A stretch of DNA of 5,977 bases from JBGOUJ01 sp041477005 (GCA_041477005.1 JBGOUJ010000486.1:1-5977), one strand, 5' to 3'. Counted from the stretch's first letter, positions 1-5,514 are shown. Numbers and translations: made by a program. Notes: a model not told the origin generated them from the letters alone.

Positions 1-1
1 A

Positions 2-22
2 GATCGTGGATCGTGGATCGTG
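2..22. repeat. Heptamer tandem repeat GATCGTG x3
   Basis: Three perfect tandem GATCGTG units begin at base 2 and may continue beyond the window. They share their consensus with the array at 154-181. They lie downstream of the duplicated kdsB tail, in the same relative place as the second array lies to the real kdsB coding end. Confidence 0.8.
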
Positions 23-24
23 GG

Positions 25-41
25 CCCCGAGCGGGGTTTTT
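25..41 (+). terminator. Weak hairpin plus T-run, possible plus-strand terminator
   Basis: CCCC (25-28) pairs with GGGG (33-36) around a GAGC loop and is followed directly by five T residues (37-41). This looks like a minimal intrinsic terminator for transcription entering from the left on the plus strand. The stem is only four GC pairs. The same bases are translated in the minus-strand duplicated kdsB frame, so the function is doubtful. Confidence 0.25.
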
Positions 42-47
42 CCAGGG

Positions 48-134
48 TCTACGATCTGTCTCAGCCGCTCCAGGTCCTCTGGGGTGTCGACGCCGATTGC
101 CTCGTAGGCGGTCTCGACTACCCGAATGGAGTAG
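48..134. repeat. Direct repeat copy 1 (downstream kdsB 3'-end copy)
   Basis: This 87-bp stretch matches 184-270 at a constant offset of 136 bp, with three mismatches (58/194, 64/200 and 116/252). It is the copy outside the functional kdsB gene. The match stops just beyond both ends: to the right this copy continues TTAGCCAT and the other continues CCGTTTTC. Confidence 0.9.
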
Positions 135-935
135 TTAGCCATCGTGTTTCTCCGATTTTGGATCGTGGATTGTGGATGGTGGATCTACGATCTTTCTCAC
201 CCGCTCCAGGTCCTCTGGGGTGTCGACGCCGATTGCCTCGTAGGCGGTCTCTACTACCCGAATGGAGTAGCCGTTTTCGAGCGCCCGCAACTGCTCCAGC
301 TTCTCGGCCCACTCGAGCGGCCCGACGGGCAAGTGGGGGTAACGCAGGAGGAAGTCCCGCTGGTAAACGTAAAGGCCGACATGCTTGAAGTGCGCGCCAT
401 GGGGCCCATGGGGCGTGCCGGGGGCCGCCGCGGAGGCGGCTCCGTCCCGCGGAAAGGGGATCAGGGAGCGCGAGAAATAGATGGCGTTGCCCCGCAGATC
501 GGTCACCACCTTCACCACGTTGGGGTCCTGGAGGTCCTTGAGGTCGGAAATCCTCTTCTTTAGCGTTGCCATCGGAGGAGGGGCGGGGTCCAATAAGGGA
601 CCGATGGCCTGATCTATGGCGGCCGGGTCGATCAGCGGCTCGTCGCCCTGGACGTTCACGAGGATGTCGAATTTTTCTCGGGCGGCGATCTCGGCTACCC
701 TTTCGGTACCAGTCGAGTGGTCCGGGCGCGTCATTGACGCTTCGGCGCCGAAGCGGCATGCTTCTTCCAGGATGCGGGCATCGTCGGTGGCCACGATCAC
801 CCGGTCCACCAAGCGCGCCCGTGAGACCCGCTCGTAGACGCACTCCAGCATCGTTTTACCGCCGATTTTGGAGAGGGGTTTGCCTGGGAATCTGGAAGAT
901 GCAAAACGAGCCGGTATTACCGCCAATATGGCCAA
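135..935 (-). CDS. kdsB: 3-deoxy-manno-octulosonate cytidylyltransferase (CMP-Kdo synthetase)
   Basis: KdsB activates Kdo with CTP to give CMP-Kdo and pyrophosphate, in the cytoplasm. This supplies Kdo for the inner core of lipopolysaccharide. The 266-residue product has the family motifs in order: the N-terminal nucleotide-binding loop IPARFASSRFPGKPL (residues 7-21), STGTERVAE (74-82), NVQGDEPLI (94-102), YFSRSLIPF (153-161), HVGLYVY (185-191), LEWAEKLEQLRALENG (207-222) and GVDTPEDLERV (236-246). The start is TTG at 935-933, chosen because it places the first motif at the usual distance from the N-terminus. No strong ribosome binding site precedes it. Residues 251-266 are an unusual tail encoded by the GATNGTG heptamer array, and an Ala/Gly/Pro/His-rich stretch lies at 164-182. 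The gene is divergent from the VWA genes. Its final 87 coding bases are duplicated downstream. The function assignment is firm; the start codon is likely but not certain. Confidence 0.95.
   Translation of the reverse strand: MAILAVIPARFASSRFPGKPLSKIGGKTMLECVYERVSRARLVDRVIVATDDARILEEACRFGAEASMTRPDHSTGTERVAEIAAREKFDILVNVQGDEPLIDPAAIDQAIGPLLDPAPPPMATLKKRISDLKDLQDPNVVKVVTDLRGNAIYFSRSLIPFPRDGAASAAAPGTPHGPHGAHFKHVGLYVYQRDFLLRYPHLPVGPLEWAEKLEQLRALENGYSIRVVETAYEAIGVDTPEDLERVRKIVDPPSTIHDPKSEKHDG
154..181. repeat. Heptamer tandem repeat, consensus GATNGTG x4
   Basis: Four consecutive 7-bp units (GATTTTG, GATCGTG, GATTGTG, GATGGTG) are followed by a partial unit. On the minus strand they read ATCCACN and lie inside the kdsB frame, where they encode the low-conservation tail after residue 250. 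They resemble the heptanucleotide short tandem repeats (STRRs) known from filamentous cyanobacteria. I take the arrays to be intergenic repeats that have invaded or extended the gene end. Confidence 0.75.
184..270. repeat. Direct repeat copy 2 (within kdsB 3' end)
   Basis: This is the in-gene partner of 48-134. It encodes the conserved KdsB C-terminal segment with the motif GVDTPEDLERV. Because it lies in frame inside the intact gene, it is the likely parent copy. The complete 136-bp unit would also include the heptamer array, the ribosome binding site and the ATG at 142. Confidence 0.9.
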
Positions 936-975
936 GCCGTAAGAGTCGTCGGGAAATTTACAATCTGCAAGGTCT

Positions 976-991
976 CCCGGATCGGTCCGGG
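976..991. promoter_or_regulatory. Perfect inverted repeat in the kdsB leader
   Basis: CCCGGA (976-981) and TCCGGG (986-991) form a perfect six-pair stem around a TCGG loop. It lies between the candidate divergent promoters and the kdsB start. It could be an operator or a hairpin in the kdsB leader. No run of T follows it on either strand, so it is not an intrinsic terminator. Confidence 0.4.
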
Positions 992-1004
992 TTTGGTACG
1001 TTCG

Positions 1005-1033
1005 ATTCTATCACAGTTGGCAGCGTGTGATAA
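1005..1033 (-). promoter_or_regulatory. Candidate kdsB promoter
   Basis: Read on the minus strand, TTATCA (1033-1028) and TAGAAT (1010-1005) are separated by exactly 17 bases. They match the sigma-70 consensus at four and five of six positions. The predicted transcript would start near base 998 and carry a leader of about 60 bases containing the hairpin at 976-991. This is pattern matching only. Confidence 0.4.
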
Positions 1034-1034
1034 T
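1006..1034 (+). promoter_or_regulatory. Candidate promoter of the VWA cassette (extended -10)
   Basis: GATAAT (1029-1034) preceded by TGT forms an extended -10 element. A poor -35 (TTCTAT, 1006-1011) lies 17 bases upstream. The start of transcription would be near 1041, about 30 bases before the ATG at 1071. That supports 1071 over the ATG at 1035, which would lie on the promoter itself. The element overlaps the kdsB promoter candidate on the other strand. Confidence 0.4.
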
Positions 1035-1070
1035 ATGAATTTGGAAAGTGACCCGCCGTTGGAAGTTGCC

Positions 1071-2078
1071 ATGGCGCACGTATTGCGGTTTCGATCCCTC
1101 CTGTTGGCCCTGCTCCTGGTTCTGCCTGCCGGATGGTGCTTCGGCCAGGCGCCGCTCGTCGCCGCCGACGAGCCGGTGAACCTGAATCCGCGTCCCAAGG
1201 CGGCCGCCAAAGAAAGCGGCCTGAAGACGCGCGAGAGCCGGTTCAACATCGACGTCAACACCGTCCTGGTGAGCGTCTCGGTGGTGACCCCGATGGGCCA
1301 GCAGGTGACGGGCCTGGAGAAGGAACACTTCCGGGTGTTTGAAGAGAAGGAAGAACAGAAGATTACCCACTTCGGGGCCGAGGATGCGCCGCTCTCGATG
1401 GGCATCATTTTCGATTGCAGCGGCAGCATGCAGCAGAAGCTGAGCAAGTCGCGCCAAGCGGTTTCGCAGTTCCTGAAGACGGCTAACCCGGAGGACGAGT
1501 TCTTCCTAGTGCAGTTCAACGACCGGCCGGAGCTGGTGGTGGAATTCACGACCAGGCTCGAAGAGATTCAGAACCGGCTGACCTTCACCCAATCCAAGGG
1601 CCGGACGGCGCTGCTGGACGCTATCTACATGGGCCTGAACACGATGAAGCGGGGCCACAACGCGAAAAAAGCCCTGCTGATCATCTCCGACGGAGGCGAC
1701 AACAGCAGCCGTTACACCGAGCGCGAGATCAAGAATCTGGTCAAAGAAGCCGATTCACAGATCTACGCGATCGGCATCTTCGAGCCGGTGTCGTCGCGCG
1801 GTCGCACGGCCGAGGAGATGGCCGGCCCAGGGCTGCTGAGCGAAGTGGCCGAGCAGACCGGCGGGCGGCACTTCCCGGCGGACAACCTGAACGAGCTGCC
1901 GGATATCGCCGCACAGATCGGCATCGTGTTGCGGAACCAATACGTGCTTGGCTACGCGCCGACCAACCTTCAGAAGGACGGCAAGTGGAGGCGCATCGAG
2001 GTGAAGCTGAAGCAGCCCAAAGGGATGCCGCAACTTCGCGTCTTTGCCAAGCATGGTTACTATGCCCCTGCTCAGTAA
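1071..2078 (+). CDS. Secreted VWA-domain protein (VWFA-related Acidobacterial family), first of a tandem pair
   Basis: The 335-residue product begins with a signal peptide: basic MAHVLRFR, a hydrophobic core to about residue 22, and a probable signal peptidase I cleavage near CFGQA. A von Willebrand A domain spans roughly residues 60-235. Its MIDAS metal site is complete: DCSGS at 115-119, Thr179 in GRTALLDA, and Asp207 in IISDGGDN. The later motif NQYVLGYAPTN (near 289-299) and the GYYAP end are typical of the acidobacterial VWFA-related family (TIGR03436). Members are presumed to bind partners through a divalent metal outside the cytoplasm; their true role is unknown. I chose ATG 1071 because GGAAG lies five bases upstream and the signal peptide begins directly. 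In-frame TTG 993 and ATG 1035 lie in the promoter region. The last 17 bases overlap the next gene, a clear paralogue. Confidence 0.9.
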   Translation: MAHVLRFRSLLLALLLVLPAGWCFGQAPLVAADEPVNLNPRPKAAAKESGLKTRESRFNIDVNTVLVSVSVVTPMGQQVTGLEKEHFRVFEEKEEQKITHFGAEDAPLSMGIIFDCSGSMQQKLSKSRQAVSQFLKTANPEDEFFLVQFNDRPELVVEFTTRLEEIQNRLTFTQSKGRTALLDAIYMGLNTMKRGHNAKKALLIISDGGDNSSRYTEREIKNLVKEADSQIYAIGIFEPVSSRGRTAEEMAGPGLLSEVAEQTGGRHFPADNLNELPDIAAQIGIVLRNQYVLGYAPTNLQKDGKWRRIEVKLKQPKGMPQLRVFAKHGYYAPAQ

Positions 2079-3045
2079 GAAGGCGCTCCTGCTGGCGCTT
2101 TGCGGCAGCCTGCTGTGGGCCCAGGCGCCGCCGGCGCCGCCGAAGGACACCGGGCAGAAGCCCGAAGCCGGGGGCTTCATCTTCCGGGCCGAGACGCGAC
2201 TCGTCCTTCTCAACGCCACAGTAATGGACAAGAGCAACCACCTGGTCACCAACCTGACTCAAGCGGTCTTCAAGGTTTACGAAAACAACGTCGAGCAGAC
2301 GCTCAAGCTGTTCAAGCGGGAGGACGTGCCGGTTTCGGTGGGCATCATCGTCGATAACAGCGGCAGCATGCGGGACAAGCGCGAGAAGGTGAACGCCGCG
2401 TCGCTGGCCTTTGTGAAGGCATCCCACCCGCAGGACGAAGTTTTCATCGTCAACTTCAACGATGAAGCCTTTCTCGACCAGCCGTTCACCAACAAGCAGG
2501 AGCTACTGCAGGATGCCCTGAAGAAAATCGATCAGCGTGGGGGCACCGCCTTCTACGACGCCTTGAGCATGTCGATGGATTACGTGAAAGAAAAGGCCCA
2601 GAAAGACAAGAAGGTGCTGCTGCTGATTACCGACGGCGAAGACAACGCCAGCCAGATGACGTTCGAGAAGCTGCTGCGGAAGGTACACGAGTCGGAGACG
2701 GCCATCTTCACGGTCGGCTTGTTGAACGAAGAGGAGCGAAGGGCGGCCCGGCGGACCAAGCGCGCGCTGAGCGGGCTGGCGGAGGCCTCGGGAGGCGCCG
2801 CCTTCTTCCCTCAGGGCGTGGGCGAAGTGGACGAGATCGCCCACAGGATCGCCCTCGACATCCGCAACCAGTACACCCTCGGCTACACGCCCACCAATGA
2901 CGCTCAGGACGGCACCTTCCGGCAGATCAAGATCGTGCTGGCCGGGAACGCCAAGAGCTACAACGTCCGCACCCGAACCGGCTACTACGCCCGCAGCGCC
3001 ACCGGCTCCGCCCAGGTCAACACGACCTCAGCCCCGGCCCGCTGA
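2062..3045 (+). CDS. Secreted VWA-domain protein (VWFA-related Acidobacterial family), second of the pair
   Basis: This 327-residue paralogue of the preceding gene has a signal peptide (MPLLSKK, then a hydrophobic core, cleavage near WAQA), a Pro-rich linker, and a VWA domain from about residue 47 to 225. The MIDAS residues are intact: DNSGS at 98-102, Thr162 in RGGTAFYDA, and Asp191 in LITDGEDN. NQYTLGYTPTN near 269-279 is the same family hallmark seen in its neighbour, and it also carries a GYYA motif near its end. By eye about two-fifths of the VWA positions match the first protein. The start lies inside the preceding gene with a 17-base overlap and no convincing ribosome binding site, which suggests translational coupling. 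ATG 2053 and TTG 2044 are alternatives. The candidate start codons fall within the codons for the neighbour's terminal KHGYYAP. Two paralogues made together may form a heterodimer, but that is inference. No MoxR ATPase or other Bat-type partner is visible. Confidence 0.88.
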   Translation: MPLLSKKALLLALCGSLLWAQAPPAPPKDTGQKPEAGGFIFRAETRLVLLNATVMDKSNHLVTNLTQAVFKVYENNVEQTLKLFKREDVPVSVGIIVDNSGSMRDKREKVNAASLAFVKASHPQDEVFIVNFNDEAFLDQPFTNKQELLQDALKKIDQRGGTAFYDALSMSMDYVKEKAQKDKKVLLLITDGEDNASQMTFEKLLRKVHESETAIFTVGLLNEEERRAARRTKRALSGLAEASGGAAFFPQGVGEVDEIAHRIALDIRNQYTLGYTPTNDAQDGTFRQIKIVLAGNAKSYNVRTRTGYYARSATGSAQVNTTSAPAR

Positions 3046-3065
3046 TACTCGGATCCCGCTGGAAG
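3029..3065. repeat. Junction direct repeat, copy A (end of second VWA gene)
   Basis: This 37-bp stretch matches 3100-3136 at 32 positions, offset 71 bp. It covers the final codons and TGA stop of the second VWA gene plus 20 bases beyond. In this copy the base triplet that corresponds to the small gene's ATG is ATA, and the following codons read as a degraded version of that gene's start (ILGSRWK against MLGYLWK). Confidence 0.75.
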
Positions 3066-3068
3066 GAT

Positions 3069-3116
3069 ATGCCGCTCGCCAAGACGCAAAGGCCGCCAAC
3101 AGCGCCGGCCCGCTGA
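3069..3116 (+). CDS. 15-codon mini-ORF, possible translational coupler
   Basis: MPLAKTQRPPTAPAR starts at ATG 3069 behind GGAAGG (3061-3066) and stops at TGA 3114-3116, which shares one base with the ATG of the next gene (TGATG). Its last four residues repeat the end of the second VWA protein because of the 71-bp offset duplication. The peptide itself is unlikely to matter. The ribosome binding site plus stop-start overlap could deliver ribosomes to the small gene, which has no clear binding site of its own. Expression is not shown. Confidence 0.35.
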   Translation: MPLAKTQRPPTAPAR

Positions 3117-3136
3117 TGCTTGGATACCTCTGGAAG
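3100..3136. repeat. Junction direct repeat, copy B (start of small Trp-rich gene)
   Basis: Partner of 3029-3065. Here the repeat covers the end of the 15-codon mini-ORF (its APAR and stop match the end of the second VWA protein) and the first seven codons of the small Trp-rich gene. The likely ancestral state was the VWA stop overlapping the small gene's start as TGATG, which this copy still shows. Confidence 0.75.
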
Positions 3137-3370
3137 AGCACGCGAGGCTACCGGCTGCGCCCGTGGCGGAGTCCTTATTTGCGCTGGAGGATCGAGACTT
3201 ATTGCGGGTGGAAGGCGGACCAGATCGGGTTCCGGGCGTTCTGGAAGTTTTGCTGGACTCGCCGGGGCGAGCTGTGGCGCTTCCTGAAGTGGGCTGATGA
3301 GATGAGCCGCACTCAGGGGCCCGGGGGGCGCTCCGGTCCGGTTTCAGGCCGCTTGAACAACACCCAATAA
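3116..3370 (+). CDS. Small tryptophan-rich basic protein, function unknown
   Basis: I do not recognise this 84-residue protein. It starts MLGYLWKSTRGYRL and has eight Trp (6, 17, 24, 32, 43, 47, 54, 59), many Arg and Lys, and two Cys (30, 46), all within the first 63 residues. The final 20 or so residues are low-complexity and lie opposite the end of the convergent membrane-protein gene. There is no signal peptide and no uninterrupted hydrophobic segment long enough for a membrane span. The aromatic and basic residues look amphipathic, which could suit contact with a membrane surface, nucleic acid or a partner protein. It is in line with the two VWA genes and starts at TGATG, so it is probably cotranscribed with them. 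The composition of residues 1-63 and the lack of another coding frame for 3116-3312 support a real gene. The true C-terminus could be functionally irrelevant. Confidence 0.62.
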   Translation: MLGYLWKSTRGYRLRPWRSPYLRWRIETYCGWKADQIGFRAFWKFCWTRRGELWRFLKWADEMSRTQGPGGRSGPVSGRLNNTQ

Positions 3371-4878
3371 CCCGGCGCGTCGTGGCCGGACCACAGCAGG
3401 ATCCAGTGCCGCAGCTCCCGCCGCTGGCTTGGCGTGGAACGTGTCCAAAGCAGGTAGCGGATGTCGAAGCGGCCGGCCGCGCGGTCGATGGCGTCGCCGG
3501 GGTGGGGGTTGAGCGTATTGACCGATACACGATCGGAGTAATAGGCTAGCCGGACGGTCTCTTCCAGCCGATCGGCGGCGATCGTTCCGGGAGCTGCGTC
3601 GGCCCGGATCGCGGCTGCCGCCTGGAGCAGCATCCGGTCGTAGACCTGGTCCCGAATGTGGCCTCGGGCGGCGGTGAAGACCGTTCGCACGCCGACGCCG
3701 AGCGACGCCAGGCCGAGGACCGCCAGAGCGATTTGTGCCTGCTTTCCGCGCGCCCACAAACGCTCCGAGCCGGCGGCCGCCGCCAGAAACAGCAGCGGCA
3801 TGGCAGGGACCAGGTAGCGGTAATCGACCAGCACGAACAGGTAACCGGCGGTCCACAATCCGGCCAGCCAGGCGCAGAGACGAACAAAAGCGGGCGGCCG
3901 GCGCCGCAGCCCGGTGAGACACACGACGGCCAGCAGGAAGACCGGGTTGTCCCACGCGTATCGCGCCAGGGTGCGGGCATTGCGGTGCACGGCTTGGGCC
4001 ACGGCCGCTCGGTCCCAAAGAAAGGGCCAGTGCTGCGCCAGCCGCGCCGGGTCATCGAGCAGGTGCCTTTGGCCCGGAGGGGGTGTGGAGAGCGAGCCCA
4101 CCCAGTCCATGCCGCGGCCGAGAACATTTACATACCAGTTAAATCTTCCGGCCAGGCCAGTGGTCCACTCGCCGTATTCGATTCGCAGCGCCGACAGCCA
4201 GAACGAGGACGCTAGCAGGAAGGCCAGGAGGTAGACCGCCGTGATTTTGGCCGGCCTGGCCGTGATCTTGCGGCCGGTCCGGTATTGGTAGATCCAGACA
4301 GCCGCTCCCAGGCAGAAGGCCCAGGGAAAACCGAAAGACTTCGCCAGATAGCCGAAGGCCGCGAGGAGGCCGGCGGCGGCGGCCAGACGCCAGGAAGCGA
4401 GCTTGTGAGCGAGGTAGAGCGCCGCCGCCGCCGGCAGGATCAGGGTGGCCTGCAAGAGGTCGGGCGTGATCCAAACAACGGAGTCCAGGAAGACCGCTGC
4501 CGCCAGAGCTGCCAGCCAGAACAGACGGATCGGCAAATCCGCGACCGCGAGGGCCAGGGCGCAGTAGAATTCGGCCAGCACGACCAGGGATACGACCACG
4601 GCGGCCGCGTGAGCCGCCGGTGCGCCGGCCGGGAAGACTGTGAACCAGGCAGCCAGCAGAGCCGGCCACAGCGGCGACCACAAGCCGTTCACCAGAGCCC
4701 AAAAATCGCCCCGGAGGACGCGTCCGGCAATGTCGAGATAGGCGACGGCGTCGTTGTGGAGAAACTGCGGCCGCCGCGCGAGCACGAGCGTGGCATCGAG
4801 GCCGTAGAGCGCGAGGAGCGGGAGCAACCACTTCCAGTCTTCCCGGAAGCGCCGGCGAAGAACGTCGCGCCCGTTCAC
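3313..4878 (-). CDS. Polytopic membrane protein, GT-C-like (ArnT/PMT-type) glycosyltransferase candidate
   Basis: The 521-residue product has about ten to twelve hydrophobic segments between residues 17 and 398, then a soluble C-terminal domain of about 115 residues. Two features suit the GT-C fold: an acidic site in the first outer loop (HND at 41-43, followed by AYLDIAGRVLRGD), and the late motif YRYLVPAMPLLF at 353-364, which resembles RYxxPxxP in lipid-linked sugar transferases. Such enzymes move a sugar from a polyprenyl phosphate donor to an acceptor on the outer face of the inner membrane. Donor and acceptor cannot be told here. I place the start at GTG 4878, whose GTGA overlaps the queE stop by four bases, with GAGG upstream. 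TTG 4902 would add eight residues. Coupling to queE is clear, but a functional link to queuosine is not. The 3' end overlaps the small Trp-rich gene by 58 bases, convergently, and no terminator is visible between them. Confidence 0.8.
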   Translation of the reverse strand: MNGRDVLRRRFREDWKWLLPLLALYGLDATLVLARRPQFLHNDAVAYLDIAGRVLRGDFWALVNGLWSPLWPALLAAWFTVFPAGAPAAHAAAVVVSLVVLAEFYCALALAVADLPIRLFWLAALAAAVFLDSVVWITPDLLQATLILPAAAALYLAHKLASWRLAAAAGLLAAFGYLAKSFGFPWAFCLGAAVWIYQYRTGRKITARPAKITAVYLLAFLLASSFWLSALRIEYGEWTTGLAGRFNWYVNVLGRGMDWVGSLSTPPPGQRHLLDDPARLAQHWPFLWDRAAVAQAVHRNARTLARYAWDNPVFLLAVVCLTGLRRRPPAFVRLCAWLAGLWTAGYLFVLVDYRYLVPAMPLLFLAAAAGSERLWARGKQAQIALAVLGLASLGVGVRTVFTAARGHIRDQVYDRMLLQAAAAIRADAAPGTIAADRLEETVRLAYYSDRVSVNTLNPHPGDAIDRAAGRFDIRYLLWTRSTPSQRRELRHWILLWSGHDAPGYWVLFKRPETGPERPPGP

Positions 4879-5513
4879 ACGCCGCGGGCCTCGGCGCCCC
4901 AAATCACTTTGTGAAGCTGGTAGCCGAAGCGGACGTCCAGCCGGTCGCTGAGGATCCAGCCGGCCATCTCCTGGAGGTCCACTTTGCCATGGACGGGAGA
5001 GAAGAGGACGGCGGCGAAGCGGCGAGTGAGGCCCTGCTCGCGGGTGAAGTCGCGGGCGAATTCATAATCGCGGCGCGAGGAGATAACAAACTTCACCTGA
5101 TCGTGCGGGGCCATCAGGTCAAGGTTGGGAAGATGGAACGTGCCGGCTTCGCCAGAGTCGGGGCACTTCACATCCACAATCTTGATCACTTCCCGCGGGA
5201 CTTCGGTGAGGGGGCGCTCGCCGCTCGACTCGAGCAGCACCTGGTAGCCCTCGGCGAGCAACCGCTGCATCAGGGGGTAAACTTCCTTCTGCAGCAGCGG
5301 CTCGCCCCCGGTCACTTCGACCAGCCGCCCGCCGAAGGACCGCACCTTCTCGATCACTTCGTCCACGGTCATCTTCGCGCCGCCGTAGAAAGCGTACGTG
5401 GTGTCGCACCAGGTGCACCGCAGGTTGCAGCCGGTGAGGCGGACGAACGTGCAGGGCAGGCCAGTGTAGGTGGACTCGCCCTGAATGGAATGGAAGATCT
5501 CGGAGACCTGCAC
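4875..5513 (-). CDS. queE: 7-carboxy-7-deazaguanine synthase (radical SAM)
   Basis: QueE rearranges 6-carboxy-5,6,7,8-tetrahydropterin to 7-carboxy-7-deazaguanine, the third step to queuosine and related 7-deazapurines. It uses S-adenosylmethionine, an iron-sulfur cluster and magnesium. The 212-residue length fits the family. SIQGEST (9-15) is the substrate-side N-terminal motif. Cys29, Cys33 and Cys36 in GCNLRCTWCDT form the CxxxCxxC cluster site, and VTGGEPLLQ (67-75) is the SAM-binding GGE motif. DVKCPDSGE (114-122) and QLHKVIWG (199-206) are further family-like segments. The start is GTG 5513-5511. GGGAG lies four bases upstream, inside the end of queD, and the two genes are one base apart, so they are surely cotranscribed. 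The stop overlaps the next gene's GTG. Confidence 0.95.
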   Translation of the reverse strand: MQVSEIFHSIQGESTYTGLPCTFVRLTGCNLRCTWCDTTYAFYGGAKMTVDEVIEKVRSFGGRLVEVTGGEPLLQKEVYPLMQRLLAEGYQVLLESSGERPLTEVPREVIKIVDVKCPDSGEAGTFHLPNLDLMAPHDQVKFVISSRRDYEFARDFTREQGLTRRFAAVLFSPVHGKVDLQEMAGWILSDRLDVRFGYQLHKVIWGAEARGV

Positions 5514-5514
5514 G

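Larger units (their letters stand above)
1..142 (-). pseudogene. Duplicated KdsB C-terminus with its own start, open at the window edge
   Basis: Reading leftwards from an ATG at 142-140, 47 codons are open to the edge of the window. After the first three residues (MAN), residues 4-32 repeat the KdsB C-terminus (YSIRVVETAYEAIGVDTPED and on). The only amino-acid changes are Val to Leu and Lys to Gln, plus one synonymous change. The frame then runs through a hairpin sequence and into heptamer repeats. The ATG has a good ribosome binding site (GGAG, seven bases upstream) and overlaps the kdsB stop (ATGGCTAA). The fragment lacks the whole nucleotide-binding part of KdsB, so it cannot be a synthetase by itself. 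I infer a tandem duplication that placed the kdsB tail behind the start signal of the next gene. That gene could be pyrG, which often neighbours kdsB and often starts MAKY, but this is a guess. An assembly artefact near a contig end is also possible. Confidence 0.55.

Noticed and set aside
2..181. CRISPR array or mobile-element ends
   Set aside because: The repeat units are 7 bp without spacers, and there are no terminal inverted repeats or transposase.
118..843. Long minus-strand frame overlapping kdsB
   Set aside because: Arg/Pro/Gly-rich shadow of kdsB in another frame, with no family motifs.
993..1070. Upstream starts TTG 993 or ATG 1035 for the first VWA gene
   Set aside because: They precede or lie on the promoter candidate, lack a ribosome binding site, and would put a polar extension before the signal peptide.
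1071..1160. Lipoprotein signal in the first VWA protein (AGWC)
   Set aside because: Trp at the position before Cys does not fit a lipobox; an ordinary signal peptidase I site is more likely. The Cys in the second protein's leader (LALC) fails for the same reason.
2985..3530. Minus-strand frame across the small Trp-rich gene
   Set aside because: Ser/Thr/Arg/Pro-rich low-complexity product overlapping three better genes, with no recognisable motif.
4285..4914. Long plus-strand frame opposite the GT-C-like gene
   Set aside because: Composition typical of an antisense shadow in GC-rich DNA; the minus strand carries a coherent membrane protein. The plus-strand frame at 4911-5540 opposite queE is likewise a shadow.
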